In this document: positions 25,501-38,024 of the stretch, one piece after another
Position numbering within the stretch: position 1 is the first letter of the stretch
Layout of the letters: every line of letters begins with the position of its first letter
Source: Letharia columbiana
Taxonomy: Eukaryota; Ascomycota; Lecanoromycetes; Lecanorales; Parmeliaceae
Direction of reading: 5' to 3'
Assembly (NCBI RefSeq): GCF_014066305.1
Contig: NW_023501042.1
Coordinates: 1,062,501 to 1,126,500, forward strand
DNA: 64,000 nt
Notes under the pieces: model-generated
What the model saw: only the letters and a program-made list of their open reading frames with translations
The model's database searches: none
Told to the model about the DNA's origin: nothing
Translations under genes and position numbers: made by a program

Positions 25501-25614
25501 AGCTGAATTATTTAATAATTAAAGAGATATTAGATTAGATAAGAGTTCGTTTTTTTTTCTATTTTATATAACTTTCGATAAGTATATAATACTATTATTT
25601 AGTAGTAGTATTTA

Positions 25615-26420
25615 ATAGATATAATTATTATTATAGTCTACGAGAATATCTTTTTAAGCGTAATATTATCTTTTCTTCTATTTAGTAACTAGTCTTCTTA
25701 TTATAATAAAGCTCTTAGTTTTAATACATCTAATATATACTAAACGAGACTTATATCTAATATAAGTCTTATATAAAATAAATTTATAACTTATAATAGA
25801 GCTATGATTATAAAAATAGTTTATTACTATTATAAGCTCTAATTAAAACTTTTAATTAATATTAATATTCTTTATAATAATATTAATAATACTAAAGAGA
25901 GTTTAATCGAGTCGTTTAATAGCTTTATTTTATTCGAAGTTCTCTAATTAAATTAGCTCTTAAATAATACTATAATTAATATAATAAATATCGAAATTAT
26001 AGTTCTTATACTTATTCTTATAATCGCTCTATAGATATCTAATAGTAAAGTCGCTATATTTATTATAAAGTTAAAAGCGCTTAAAAGCGATAAAGATATC
26101 GCTCTTTTATTCGATAATTTTAATCTTAAAGCGTTTATTATAGTCATTTAGAAAGGTAATAAAATATTTTTTTTTATCGAAGCCGCGCGAGGTAATAAGG
26201 CTATAGATATCGATGTAAATTAAATTATTTAATCTTTTCCTTAAGCGAATATAAGATTTATATAACGTATTCTTCGTTTTTTTAATAGTATATAAAGCGT
26301 AAGACTTTATTTTTATAATCTTTTTAATAAGATCTATACCCTTAGATAATTTAACGAGCTTTCGAATATTTTAATATCTTAAATAATCTATATAAGTATA
26401 TTAAAGATTAAGAGTTTCTT
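25615..26420 (-). pseudogene. copia B integrase relic
   Basis: Reverse complement of the 8457-9268 integrase segment. Here it is directly continuous with the RT segment, confirming the INT-RT order of Ty1/copia. The site matching the gypsy insertion is at 25610-25614. Confidence 0.8.
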
Positions 26421-26429
26421 TTATTAATT

Positions 26430-29050
26430 TTATGAGGTGTATTATTAAAGTTAAAATTAGAATTAGAGTTAGAGATATTAGACTTAGCGAGAATAGAAAT
26501 ACCTTTATTTATCGAATTAATCTTCTTCTTATATTTCGAAGTAATCTAAAGTATAATAAATTTTATATTATACTATTTAGATATTAATATAAATATTAAT
26601 TTAGCTTTAAACGATATTAATATAAATTTTAACTCTTATATATAAAAGATATATAGATTATTTTTTTATAGCTAAGCGATAATATTATAGTAACTAATTT
26701 TAATATTATTTAAAACGAATTTTATAGGTAGACTATTATATATTAATTATTTTTAAAAAACTAGATTAAGAGGTAGCTCGGGAAGATAAAGAATATTAAT
26801 AAAGATTAATTTCTTCTTCTTACCATCGATAATAGTACTAAAATATACTTTATTAATATCGATAGAGATAAGAGAGTTCTTAATACCCTTAATTAAATAG
26901 ATATTATCGACTTTAGAGTTAAGAAGATAATATTTAATAAAAGGTATTTTAATAGAAAGTAAAATACTATAAATAGATATAATCTAAAGTCTATCGTATA
27001 GACGAGCTATCGAATTTAGCGATATATACAATATACGTTTCTCTTTCGATATCGATAGAATTATAATAACGCTTTCTACTAAGCTTATAATTTCTATCTT
27101 TATTCTTTTTATCATTAAATTTAAAATTATTATTTTAAGTATTACCTCTATTATTATCGTCGCTAATATCTTTATTTTAACTCTTTTTATTAAATTAATC
27201 GCACTTTATTTTAATATAATAATATTTCTTATAGTAAGTATAGTATTTAACTCGCTTTTAAATTATACGATTATTAAGATTAAATATAACTTTCTTCTAT
27301 AACTTAGTAGTAATAATAGAATCTAAGTTATTTAGAGTAAAATAGCGAAGACGCTAAGTAGTAAAAATATAGCTAGATTTAATACGCTTAAAAAATAAAT
27401 TAATAATTATCTAAATAAATTAAGTAGTAATATATTTTAGCGAGAAGGTAGACTTTATATTTATCTTATTTATCGACTTATAATTTTAAATATAATAGAT
27501 AAAATAGATATTATAAATCTTATCTAACTCGATATAAAAGAGAAAAATAAAAAAGTTAATTTTCAACTTTAATTTAAATAATATATTAATAATATTAATA
27601 TAAATACCCTTAAGACGGGCTATAAAATTCGATATATCTTTATATTAATTAAGGTCTAGCTTAAATAATTAATAATAGAGATTATTAAGAGTATTAGAAT
27701 CTTTAAGCTTATTATTAATAATAATTATCTTCTATAGAAAATAGATATTAATTTTACTTTTTAGATTCGATAGTAGATTATTATTAAGATAACTCTAGAT
27801 AATATTAATAGCTAGTTTATATCCTAATTTTTATTTAATAACTTTATTTTTAATAATATTAATAAATCTTATAACTTTAGCGTTGAGCGTATTTTTAACT
27901 AAGATAGAAATAATAAGATAATCTTTTTATTCGATCTTGATAAATTTAATAAGGCGCTACGTTATAAGATATTAACGTATATCTTACTATTAAATTTAAA
28001 GATCTTTAAATTTTTTAAGCTTAGCGATATAGAGAGATAGTTTATTAAACTTTATATTTAAACTAATTTCTTTTAATATAATTTTAATTTCGATATATTA
28101 TTTAAAGCGTAAAGAGATTAAAAGTTTATAAGAGAATTAAACTTAATAGACTATATAATAGTATTAAAGAGATTCTTACTATCGATTAATTCGAGAGATA
28201 ACTCGCGAATTAAATTATTAAGAGTTATAGAGCTATTAGAGAAATAAATAAGTATATAATTATATTCTTAACTTTCTAAATACTTTCTAAATTAATATTA
28301 AACTTTATTTAATATCTAATTATATTAAGAGAAGTTATATTTAAAGATATATCTATTTATATATACTTTATTATATAATATATAAAATTATTTTTAAGAA
28401 ATATCTAAAGATATAATAGGCGTATATAATCTATAATAGCTTTTAAGTTTATTTTAAATTATAAAAAGCGTTAATAGATAACTATATCTAGAGCGTTTAA
28501 TATTATCTTAATTAGAAGAAGATATTAATATATAACTATATTTAAAATATATAATATTATCTTAACTAATATAATTAGATAAAGAATTTTTTTAAGATAT
28601 AATTAAATTTAAAGGTAATTAGATAGATATAAAGTCTATATTAAATAGAAAATCTAAAAGCTCTTTATACCCTTTATCTTACGCGATAGTTATATTCTTT
28701 ATTAATTAAATATTTAATTATTAACTCGATAATCCGTTAGCTAAACGACTAATAGTATTAATATAATAATATTTCGCTATAATCTATCTAACTAATATAG
28801 CTATATTTCGATTAAAAAATAAAAATACTTCTTTATATACTACCCCTTTTATAACTATATTATTTCTATTTATAGATTTAGCGTTCTATAGATAAAATTA
28901 ATATCGTTTAAAACGCTTAATTAATTAGTTAATTTAATAAAATTTTTAATTAATTTAATACTTAAGCTCTTTATTTTAATTTCTTATTTTTTAATATAGT
29001 AATTAAAGATAGTAATAGCGAGGTTTTTATAAGAATTACGATTATTATAT
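26430..29050 (-). pseudogene. copia B gag/protease relic
   Basis: Reverse complement of 27180-27250 reads as a RIP-mutated CCHC zinc knuckle (KYYTYYKKYYYI for a CYTCGKKGHYI-type motif, Cys codons TGT changed to TAT). Upstream helical gag sequence extends to about 29050 and is shared with copia C (54216-55450 on the + strand). Protease should lie at 26500-27000 but is too mutated for me to fix its catalytic Asp. Confidence 0.7.
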
Positions 29051-29258
29051 AATAAGTATAATTTATAATTTAGAGATCTCTAAAGTTTAGAAAGTACTAT
29101 TAAATTATCTTAAAGTAAATTAGTCGAGTATTTAATATTATAATAGTACTACTTAAGCGATATAATATTATAATAAAGCTTTTCCTCTATTCTTTAAGCA
29201 CTTAGTTAATAAACTAGCTAATTTATAAGTAATATACTAAATAAATATCTTACGATTT

Positions 29259-29270
29259 AAGCTTATAATC
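29259..29270 (-). other. copia B primer-binding site (half-tRNA-iMet type)
   Basis: Immediately after the LTR end, the minus strand reads GATTATAAGCTT, a RIP form of GGTTATGAGCCC. The latter is complementary to the anticodon stem-loop of initiator tRNA-Met (GGGCTCATAACC), the half-tRNA priming known for Drosophila copia. The same site follows the LTR in copia C and in family E. Confidence 0.65.
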
Positions 29271-29410
29271 TATTAAAAGTAGTAGATAAAATACTTAATT
29301 AATTAGATCTAACTATAAAGAGCATCACGAATATATATATCGCCAAGCCTCGGCAAACCTTCCTCGCCTCGACTAACCTTCCAATTCAGTTAGATAACAC
29401 ATTTCGACAC
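29271..29410 (-). repeat. copia B 5' LTR, truncated (3' 140 bp)
   Basis: Minus-strand LTR end TTTTAATA next to the primer-binding site. It extends to about 29410, where it meets an oppositely oriented solo LTR. Together they give a false impression of a transposon with about 140-bp terminal inverted repeats. Confidence 0.75.
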
Positions 29411-29411
29411 T

Positions 29412-29980
29412 TAGACCGCTCGCCGAGCCGCTATATCAAGCTTAGCACTCTACAAACTTACTTTTCTTTTTCAAAAAATCTATTTTCTACTATTATACGC
29501 TAAAAACCAGATATTCAAAATATAATATAGTCGTTTTTAGATTTCAACTTTTTATATTATCTACCCTATTGTAAATATTATAAACTTTTAACCTCTAATT
29601 AATTAATCTTTAGTATACATTAAGTGAACTAAAAATAAAATTTTTAAAAAACCGCTTTTTAATAAAAAATGGAATTTTTTATATAGGGTGAATAAAATTT
29701 TCCCATGCACATACCCTCTTCACCTTTGCCACCCGGCGTTCGGATATGGCTATTTACTCGAATGGGGGGGGTAGGGGGGTGGGGGTGTTTTTTCGTTTTT
29801 TCTACTTGTTTGATTCGAGCTGCATTTCGAGCATGTGGGAGTGTCGAAATGTGTTACCTGATTGAATTGGAAGGTTAGCCGAGGCGAGGAAGGTTTGCCG
29901 AGGCTTGGCGACACATGTATTCGTGATGCTCTCTGCAGTTAGATCTAATCAACCAAGTGTTCCACCTACTACTTTCAACA
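29412..29980 (+). repeat. solo copia LTR
   Basis: About 570-bp LTR of the copia A/B family in + orientation, ending CTTTCAACA at 29980. The second half is almost unmutated (near-normal CA/TG) and the first half is RIP-mutated. It includes a G-run at 29764-29788 (GGGGGGGTAGGGGGGTGGGGG). No internal copia sequence follows on the right, so it is a solo or truncated LTR. Confidence 0.75.
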
Positions 29981-30960
29981 ATTTCTAGATTCTTTTTTGA
30001 AATTAGATAAGAAAGTTAGTAAAGTATAATTATTTAGAGTAATTAGATATTTAAGATTTAGATAAACTTCGATATTAAAAGAATTTAAATCTAGATTAAT
30101 ATTTATCTTAATATATTAGAAATTATAAAAAGCGATTTTTTATTTATATTTAGGCGATTCTACGGTAATAGACTTAATAATTTTAAGAGTAGAAATTATT
30201 TTTATAGTATAAAGTATAAAAACTACTTTTATAGTATACTTAGAATTCTTAAAATTCTTATTCTCTAAATCTATAGATTTTCTAGAAATCTTATTTTCGA
30301 GTTTATAATTTTAATATTACTACTTAAGATAATAAAATAGCTTATTCTAAGATTTAAACTTCTTATAGTATTACTAATAAGTATATTCTAGTAGCGATAA
30401 GTCGATAAAGTTAATTTTTAATTTCATATTTCTATAAGATTCGTAAAAGCTAAAGTAATTATTTTTTTATTTCTTAATATTTTTCTTATTATAATTATTA
30501 TAAAAGCTATTAGAATTTTTTTAAGTAACTTAAATTCTATTAAGAATTCTTAAATTTCTTTACTTTATTAATTGAGATTTAATAAGCTCGCTATTTTTAT
30601 AGTTAAAAAAATTAAATAATAATATTCTAATAAGCTTCTTTAGATCGATATAGAGTACGATTAAACTAAAAAGACTAATAAGAATTATATACATTTTACT
30701 ATTAATATTAATTTAAATTAATAATAATTTAACGCTATATAGATGAAGCTAATAGTATTTATTATATATCTCTTTAAGAATAATTTTAATAAGTAGAATC
30801 GTTATTTTAATAAATTAATTTCTAAAATTAATTATAAGTTTAATAATTTTATTAATTAAGAAAAGCTAAAGATTACTACTATAGCTAATTAAAATTCTAA
30901 AAATTAGAATTCGTAGATTAATTAGATATATCTCTTACTTAATTATATTAATTAAAATTA

Positions 30961-32858
30961 TTAGTATATATAAAAGAATAAGATAGGCCTAAGCTTGAAA
31001 ATCTTAAATTTGTATATATAGCTAATTATTAATTTAGAGTTACTACGCTCTTTAATTAGACCGACTAAATTAGCCCGATAGCCCTTTCGCGCCTTCTTAT
31101 TAAAAATTTATATATAGAAGTCTTATACTTTAAGATACTTAGTTTACGATAGATATAATTACTTTATAATTCCTTAAATTATAGAGCTCGCTTTACGCTT
31201 TCTAACGCTATAAAAATAATAAAGTTTAGTCTACTATTAGTAAATTAAACTAATATTTAAATATTATAGTTATATTAAACGTATTCGAGATCGAATAATA
31301 ATCCTTTTATCTATTTATATAACTATTATTCTTTTACTACTCTATTAATCTATTAATTTCATCAATATAAATATAATCGTTCTCGATACCCCTCGCGGAA
31401 ATGTTACTAAACGCTTTAGGCACATATACTTCTTTTACTCGCCTCTTAAAGCCTCTACTAACGCCCCTAGCCCACCCAGCTATATCGCGCATCACCTATA
31501 TATTATCTACTTATAAATACGTTAAAAGGCCCTTAAAAAGAGCCCGAACGGATTTATAGCCATCGTTCTTTTCTATATACTTCTCTTAAGCTAGCGATAC
31601 TCGACTAGCCGCTTAATTAATACTATCTACTCTATTAGCTTAATAATCTACTTAATTAGATTATTAGTTAATTACTTAGTTATTTACTTAGTTAGCTACT
31701 TAGCTAGTTACTTAAATTTAATACTCTATAAAAGAAGAAGTAAGAGAAAAAACTATAATAGATAAATATGAAGAATATTGCGGAGAAACTAAGCGGTAAT
31801 AAGATTATTATCGTTAAAAACACGACTTAGCTCTTTAAGATTTCACGTTATATTAGTTATTTACTTAGTTAGTTACTTAGCTAGCCACTTAATCTAATAC
31901 TCTATAAAAGAAAAAGTAAGAGAAGAAACTATAATAGGTAAATGCGAAGAATATTACGGAGAAACTAAGCTATAATAAGACTATTATCATTAAAAATACG
32001 GCTTAACTCTTTAAGATCCCACGTTATATACTCTCTATAATTCTATATTAAATTATTACTCAGCAAGCGTTATTAGCTAGTTACTTAGTTATTTACTTAA
32101 GTAACTATTTAGCTAGTTACTTAGTTTAATACTCTATAAGAGAAGAAGTAAGAGAAGAAACTATAATAGACTAATACGGAGAATACTGCGGAGAATACTA
32201 CGAAGAATATTACGGAGAAACTAAGCGGTAATAAAATCATTATCGTTAAGAATACAACTCTACTCTTCAAGATCCCACGTTAAATTATTATTTAATAAGC
32301 GAAGAATATTACTATAACTTAATCTATTATTCTTACTATATTAATATAATATATTACTATAATAATATTATAAGAGAAGAATTTATTACGACGATTATAG
32401 TTAATTAGATTTTCTATAGAAGAAATATTAAACGATATATATTTAGACGAATTAAAATCGTTCGATATCTACAGCTATCTCATTATTCGAAAGATTTTAC
32501 TACGGTAGAAGATATTGTAGAATTCACACCACTAATTGACACGTTGTCTCCATTTCTTTCCGATATTTCGATACTTCTTATTATAAGAATATGGTCTTTC
32601 TCTATTTTTGATAGATAATTATTACGGATCAATTCTTTACACTTAATATACCTTCCTAATTAGGCCTTAGCGCGCCTCTCTTCGTATATATATATTTATA
32701 TATCACATAGATAGCGTAAATCAATTTTATAGTAATGGAAGTAAGTTAAAAACGCATATCAAGCGATTAGAGTTCGATTTAACTTAGAGCTAGGGCTAAA
32801 ATTCGATTTGACTTAGAAAAATTCAACTCCATGAATTTAATTCATGGGCCTTTACTTA
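30961..32858 (+). mobile_element. Helitron-like element, large form, RIP-mutated (1898 bp)
   Basis: Starts TTAGTATATATAAAAG (5' TC changed to TT) after an A. It ends with the hairpin CATGAATTTAATTCATG, then GGCCTTTACTTA before a T. Comparison with gypsy copy 1 (15011-15030) shows exact insertion between A and T with no duplication. It matches the reverse complement of the young copy 56184-58457 over its length, including the start region of the MNTIVLG reading frame (about 31380) and a shortened tandem-repeat segment. No helicase or Rep sequence, so non-autonomous. Confidence 0.65.
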
Positions 32859-33053
32859 TCTTTATAAGATAGATTTAATATATAAAAAATATTACTTATA
32901 TTAGACTTCGTTATTCTTAAAGCCTTTATTTATTATTAATTCTTTTTTATATTTATAATTATAAGAAATTAATTTAGTATAATTTAAATAGTAAATAGAT
33001 CTATATTAGACTAAAATTTGATATTAAAATTATTTTAAATAATATTAAGCTAA

Positions 33054-33062
33054 TTATATTTA
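33054..33062. other. empty site for the MULE insertion
   Basis: Complement reads TAAATATAA once, continuous with gypsy gag on both sides, whereas copy 1 has the MULE flanked by two copies. Confidence 0.85.
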
Positions 33063-33147
33063 TTATCGAGCTTTATTATCTTAATAACTCTAATAATAGT
33101 TATAATATATTTATATAATTTACGATATCTTATTATATTATTAAGTA

Positions 33148-33597
33148 CGAGTAAAGGCCTATAAATTAAATTCATAATCATTTCTTTTAATCAGGGCTGT
33201 CGAGAAAATTCGATGAGCGAGACCTTCTGCCCGTAGGGCCCTCGTAGGGCCCCCGTAGGGCTGTCGCAGAGCGGCTGCTGCTAACACGATCTTTGGTGAG
33301 CGATATTTGAATTCCTTGCCTTTGAAGAATCATAAGACCAAATTTTAAAAAAATTTAATATTTAAAAAGCGCAAATTGCGGTCTATAATTTAAAAAAAAT
33401 CTAAAAATTTCAATAGAAAATAGTAAAGTTATTAAAGGGTGAAAAGTAGAGTGAGAAATTTTGATGGTTGCGGACGCTAATTTGTTTACCCGTGATGTCT
33501 AACCAAAAAGCGTAGACCTAACGAATTTATGATTGGCTGCGCATACAAATTCAAGGTTTCCAAGCTCAGCCCTATCTTATTCTTTTATATATACTAA
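33148..33597 (-). mobile_element. Helitron-like element, short form (450 bp)
   Basis: On the minus strand it begins TTAGTATATATAAAAG (TC to TT). It passes through AGGGCTGAGC and the conserved GCGTAGACC region (as complement), and ends with the palindrome around TGAATTTAATT and GGCCTTTACTCG. Gypsy copy 1 at 10689/10690 shows the uninterrupted A/T site. About 400 bp in the middle (33190-33590) keep near-normal composition. It shares both ends with the large form but lacks its coding segment. Confidence 0.68.
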
Positions 33598-34788
33598 TAT
33601 ATCTTTTTTTAATAATAGTAGCTATTTCTAATATTTTAATAAGTTTAAATCTCTTAAATAAAGTAATATTCTATTATTTAATGTTATTATTATAAATTAA
33701 TAAACGCTTTTTATTATTAATAAGCTAATATATATATTACTCGAGTACTTTAATTTAAAAATAAATCTATAGATTATTTCGTAGTAATTCTATATTTTTA
33801 ACTTTTATAATATTTTTAATTCTATTAATAAAGATAGTAATATCTCGAAAATAGATTTCTTTTTTAATATACTCTATATTTATTATTATATTAGAAGATT
33901 TATTATTATAAAAAGAATTAAAGAATCTAATATCGCTATTAAGAAAATAAGATCTATTATTTTTATTAATAATATTCTACTCTAATATTTCTAGATCTTT
34001 TAAATTTTCTAATAAATTTAATGAGTTAGAAGATTTTAGATTTAGATAATTTCTTATATAGCGATTAATAATATTAATAATAATTACTTCTATATTAATA
34101 GCTTAAAGATTTACTTTAAATTCTTTATTTATTATTCTACTATTACTATAATAATAAATAATCTTATTAATAGAGATATTTAAAATTTCTAATAAATAAT
34201 ATTATAAATCGTCGAACTTAGTAGTAAGTTAAGAATTATTATTTAAAGATTTAATAGATAAGATATTTATAGCTTAATCTAAAGAGGTATATTTTTTTAT
34301 TTCTAGAGTATTATTAGTAGATAAGAGATTAAAGAGATAATATTTCTAAGTTATAGATTTTTAAAAAAAATAAAGTATTATTTTTAGAGTAATATAGTCG
34401 ATTATTTAATCTTCTAGCTAAGTTTATTAAAAAAGTAAATTAAGTAATAAAGAATAAGACTATACTCGTTATTCTCTTAATAATAATAATATTAATCTTA
34501 AGATATTAAATAACTCTTCGAGTAGTTCTATTAATAAGAGAGCTTACTTAATAATTAAAGGCGATAAAATCTTATAATTATTAAATCTAAATAATTATAT
34601 TATAGAAAGCTAGTTTAATAGATATATAGAAGTAGTAAAAGATAAAGAAGCATAAAGATTCTTTATTCTTATTTAAGAAGTATAAGAATCCTTAACTTCG
34701 AATTAATTTAGTATTAATAGAGGACTCTATTAATTTTTAGTAGTAAGTTATTATATAGTGGCTGCTGTTATATAGGTGTTACTATTAT

Positions 34789-34969
34789 TATTAAGATAGT
34801 ATAAGATCCTTAGAAATCTCATTTCTAAGAAAGACGTTTCTTGAGTGATAATAAAGATGATTCTTCTTCTACGGGATCTAGTTGCCTAAATATATCTTAA
34901 TATTAAGCCATGACAAGCTATTAGTCACTAGCTTCTATCAAGTATATCTATTAAGCATAATTCATAATA
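34789..34969 (-). repeat. gypsy copy 2 5' LTR
   Basis: 181-bp inverted counterpart of the gypsy copy 1 LTRs, from CATAATA (start, complement) to TATTAAG (end, complement). Moderately RIP-mutated. Confidence 0.85.
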
Positions 34970-36283
34970 AAATACTTTATTCTTAGATATTTTAATTAAC
35001 TATTAATATAGGCGATATTTTATTTTAAATAAAATATCTCGAAAATAAGAATAAGAAGAAGATAAGAGTTATTAGATATTATTGCTAGATATATTATAAG
35101 TTAAATAATATAAATAAATAAGCCCTTTATTAAATTTCTATATTTCTATCTTATATTTATATTTTATCTATTATAAACTAACTAATTTAATAAAGAAGTA
35201 GATTTAAAATATTAGACTTATAAAGATAAAGCTAATTTTAAATAATTTTTTATTAGATATATAAAGAGCGTAATATAATTTTCTGATATATTTCTTTTTT
35301 AAAAAGCTAGCTATTATAGTATTAACATCTTTATATAATTAATAAATTAAATTTATTATCTCTCTAGATATATATATATATATATATATCTTTAGAATAT
35401 AGCTATTATTTTTATAGTATATAGTATTAGATTATTAACTCTCTACTCTATTTATAAAGTCTATTTATTAGCCTCTATTTTATTATTAATTCTATCTCTA
35501 ATAATTATTTAAAAAATAATAATAAAGAGTTTATTTAAGGTAGTTAGCGTGTAGAAATTATTAATCTATATAATCTATTTTAAAGAGAGCTTCTTTAAAA
35601 TAGAATATTAATACTTTAATAGAAATATTCTTAATTTAATTATCTTTAGATATAAGAATATTATTTAAAAATCTATAAGAAATATAATATATTATTAGAT
35701 AGAATTAAGAATAAATAAATTATTTAATTAGAAGATAATAGATTATAGAATATTATAGTTATATAATAATTCTAATATAAATTAAAATAGAAGATATTAA
35801 GAGAAATAATTTTTTTTTTTAAATTCTCTAATACTATGATAGTAGTAATTAGATATAATTAATTTATAATCTAGCTATATAAATAAATATAATAAATAAT
35901 TATAAAGTATTCTTAATGTATAATAAGTTATTTCTAAGTTATTCTTAAAGTATCTCTTTTATCTCCGCTTTTTTATACTCTCTTCATATTCGCTAGCAGC
36001 GCTCTTTTATATAATATCATTTTTATATTTTACTAATAGCTATATAGCGTTCTTATATTTTTAATTTTTATATCTTTTATTATTATATCTAAATTAATAT
36101 TTCTTTTAAATTAATAATAATTAGAGATATTAGTTATTATAATCTATATTTATAGCGATAAATATTAATATATTAATAGACTTATATATAAGTACTCTCT
36201 ATTCTAAATTATATAATAATCATAAATTAATTATAATAAAAATATAAAAAATATAAATAATTTTTATAATTTTATAAATTAGA

Positions 36284-36400
36284 TAACTTATAAGTCTAAT
36301 TTATAAATATATTAAAAATATCTATATAATATTAGATAACTTATAAATTTAATTTATAGATATATTAAAAATATCTATATAATATATTAATCTAAATAAT
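36284..36400. repeat. 57-bp tandem duplication
   Basis: Two adjacent copies of GATAACTTATAA...AATATCTATATAATA with a few differences. Confidence 0.7.
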
Positions 36401-37111
36401 TAATTTCATATTATAAATAAATTAGCCTTTTTTTTTCTATCCACTTAAAAATAGATATATTCTTTTATATTATTAATAAGAATTAAACTAATAAACTATT
36501 CTCTAGATTAACTCTCTTTTTAATATATCGTCTATTTAATAATATTATATTTCTATTATATATCTCTTTTTATTTCTTTATTTTTAGCGCGCCTTTATTT
36601 GAAGTTTAAAGAGTCTTTTAATATATAATAAAGTAATATTATAAATAGAAGAGATATACTAATTATAACGCGATTAAATTATAAATAAAATTTTATCTAA
36701 TATAGATAATATAATATAGTTAAGATATATAATTTATTTATATTTTTATTATATATATTTTAATATCGCTAACTATTTAATTTAATAAATATAAGAAATA
36801 TATAAATATTATTAAATATATATTACTTCTTAACTCTAATATATCGCTTTATAAATATTCTATTAATAATAGATTATTAATTAATTTATGATAGCTAAAA
36901 ATTAGATAAATATTATAAAATATATAAAAGAATAAAATAGATAAGATTAGAGGGATACGAAGAGAGTAATTACTTCTATCTATATAATGTATTTTATAAA
37001 TAATAATTATTATTAATATATAAAATATATATATAAATTAGTATTAATTAGATCTAATTTATTATATAAAATAAAAATAGCACTTAGTTTTAATAATTCG
37101 ATATCTATAGA

Positions 37112-37180
37112 GATAGAATTAAAAGATCTTCAATAGATCTTCAATAGATTTTCAACAGATCCCCAATAGATTTTCAATAG
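37112..37180. repeat. short tandem repeat (AGATCTTCAATAG-like)
   Basis: About five units: AGATCTTCAAT, AGATCTTCAAT, AGATTTTCAAC, AGATCCCCAAT, AGATTTTCAAT. Differences are mostly C/T. Confidence 0.75.
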
Positions 37181-37487
37181 GGTTTTGAATGTCAATCGAC
37201 AAGTCAATAATTATAGATTTAATATAAAGTTATATAAATTATAGAGTCGTACGAAACGAATAATTATTTCAAACGATTTATTAGTTTCGACAGTAGATTT
37301 TTAATAATAATATATTCGACTCTCTAATTATAAAGATATATATTATTCGAAATAGTCTATTAACTAGTCGAGGAAATACCTATTATAACTAGATAGTGGG
37401 GACGATAGATTTCAAAAACGAGTTATCTACGCTATATGAACTATATATAGATATATCGTCTTTCATACTACCGGCCCCTATAAGATA

Positions 37488-37744
37488 AATTTTAAAAAAA
37501 TCCATATTTAAAGAGCGGAAATTGCGGTCTATAATTTAAAAAAAAAACGAAAATTTTTAATAGAGAGTAGTAAGGTTATTAAAGGGTTAAAAGTAGAGTA
37601 AGAGATTTTGATAATTGCGGATGCTAATTTATTTACCCGCGGTATCTAATCAAAAAGCGTAGACCTAACGAATTTATAATTAGCTATATATACAAATTCA
37701 ATATTTTCTAATTTAGCCCTATCTGATTCTTTTATATTTATTAA
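37488..37744 (-). mobile_element. Helitron-like element, 5' fragment
   Basis: Corresponds to the right half of 33148-33597 (same orientation), with the 5' terminus TTAATAAATATAAAAG at 37744. The left, hairpin-bearing half is absent. Directly followed by an inverted partial copy. Confidence 0.6.
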
Positions 37745-37749
37745 TTATA

Positions 37750-38005
37750 TCTACGCTTTTTAATTAGATATCGTAGGTAAATAAATTAGCGTTCGAAACT
37801 ATTAAAAATCTCTTATTATACTTTTAACCCTTTAATAACTTTACTATTTTCTATTGAAATTCTTAGATTTTTTTTTAATTATAGCCCACAGCTTGCGCTT
37901 TTTAATAAAGGAAAAATTATAAAATTCGGTCTTATTAATATTGAAAAGCAAAGAATTTAAATATCGCTTATCAAATTTACTCGACAGCCGACAGCCCTAA
38001 TCAAA
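37750..38005 (+). mobile_element. Helitron-like element, inverted partial copy
   Basis: Reverse complement of the middle of the short form: GCTTTTTAATTAGATATC ... CTCGACAGCC...AGCCCT. With 37488-37744 it forms a head-to-head palindrome without a 5' terminus of its own. Confidence 0.55.
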
Positions 38006-38024
38006 AAATAGATGCACATTATTT

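Larger units (their letters stand above)
22809..29410 (-). mobile_element. Ty1/copia element B, nearly full length (about 6.6 kb)
   Basis: Minus-strand copia: truncated 5' LTR (29271-29410), primer-binding site (29259-29270), gag with zinc knuckle, protease, integrase, RT, RNase H, and 3' LTR (22809-about 23390). Not split by the gypsy element, so it provides the empty site for copia A. Heavily RIP-mutated inside, less in the 3' LTR. Two open stretches within it (25953-26147 and others) are shadows. Confidence 0.85.
29990..34969 (-). mobile_element. Ty3/gypsy retrotransposon copy 2, truncated
   Basis: Minus-strand copy of the 9274-20586 family: 5' LTR 34789-34969, gag, and the start of protease. 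It is truncated at about 29990 where the solo copia LTR begins, so RT and integrase are absent. It lacks the MULE (empty site 33054-33062) but carries two Helitron-like insertions that copy 1 lacks. No counterpart LTR or target duplication is visible on the truncated side. Confidence 0.85.
34970..37487. repeat. RIP-degraded AT-rich sequence, unassigned
   Basis: No coding signature found. Contains a TA dinucleotide run near 35370-35390, two tandem copies of a unit of about 57 bp at 36284-36400, and a run of short near-repeats of AGATCTTCAAT type at 37112-37180. The part 37100-37487 keeps somewhat more CA/TG than the rest. Confidence 0.55.

Noticed and set aside
25953..26147. 64-aa minus-strand frame
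   Set aside because: Lies in the copia B integrase relic. Ile/Leu-rich composition is typical of RIP-mutated DNA read in a shadow frame.
29271..29980. A 710-bp transposon with long (about 140-bp) terminal inverted repeats
   Set aside because: The left arm is the truncated 5' LTR of copia B (it adjoins a primer-binding site) and the right arm is the end of a solo LTR in the other orientation. The inverted repeat is a by-product of their juxtaposition.
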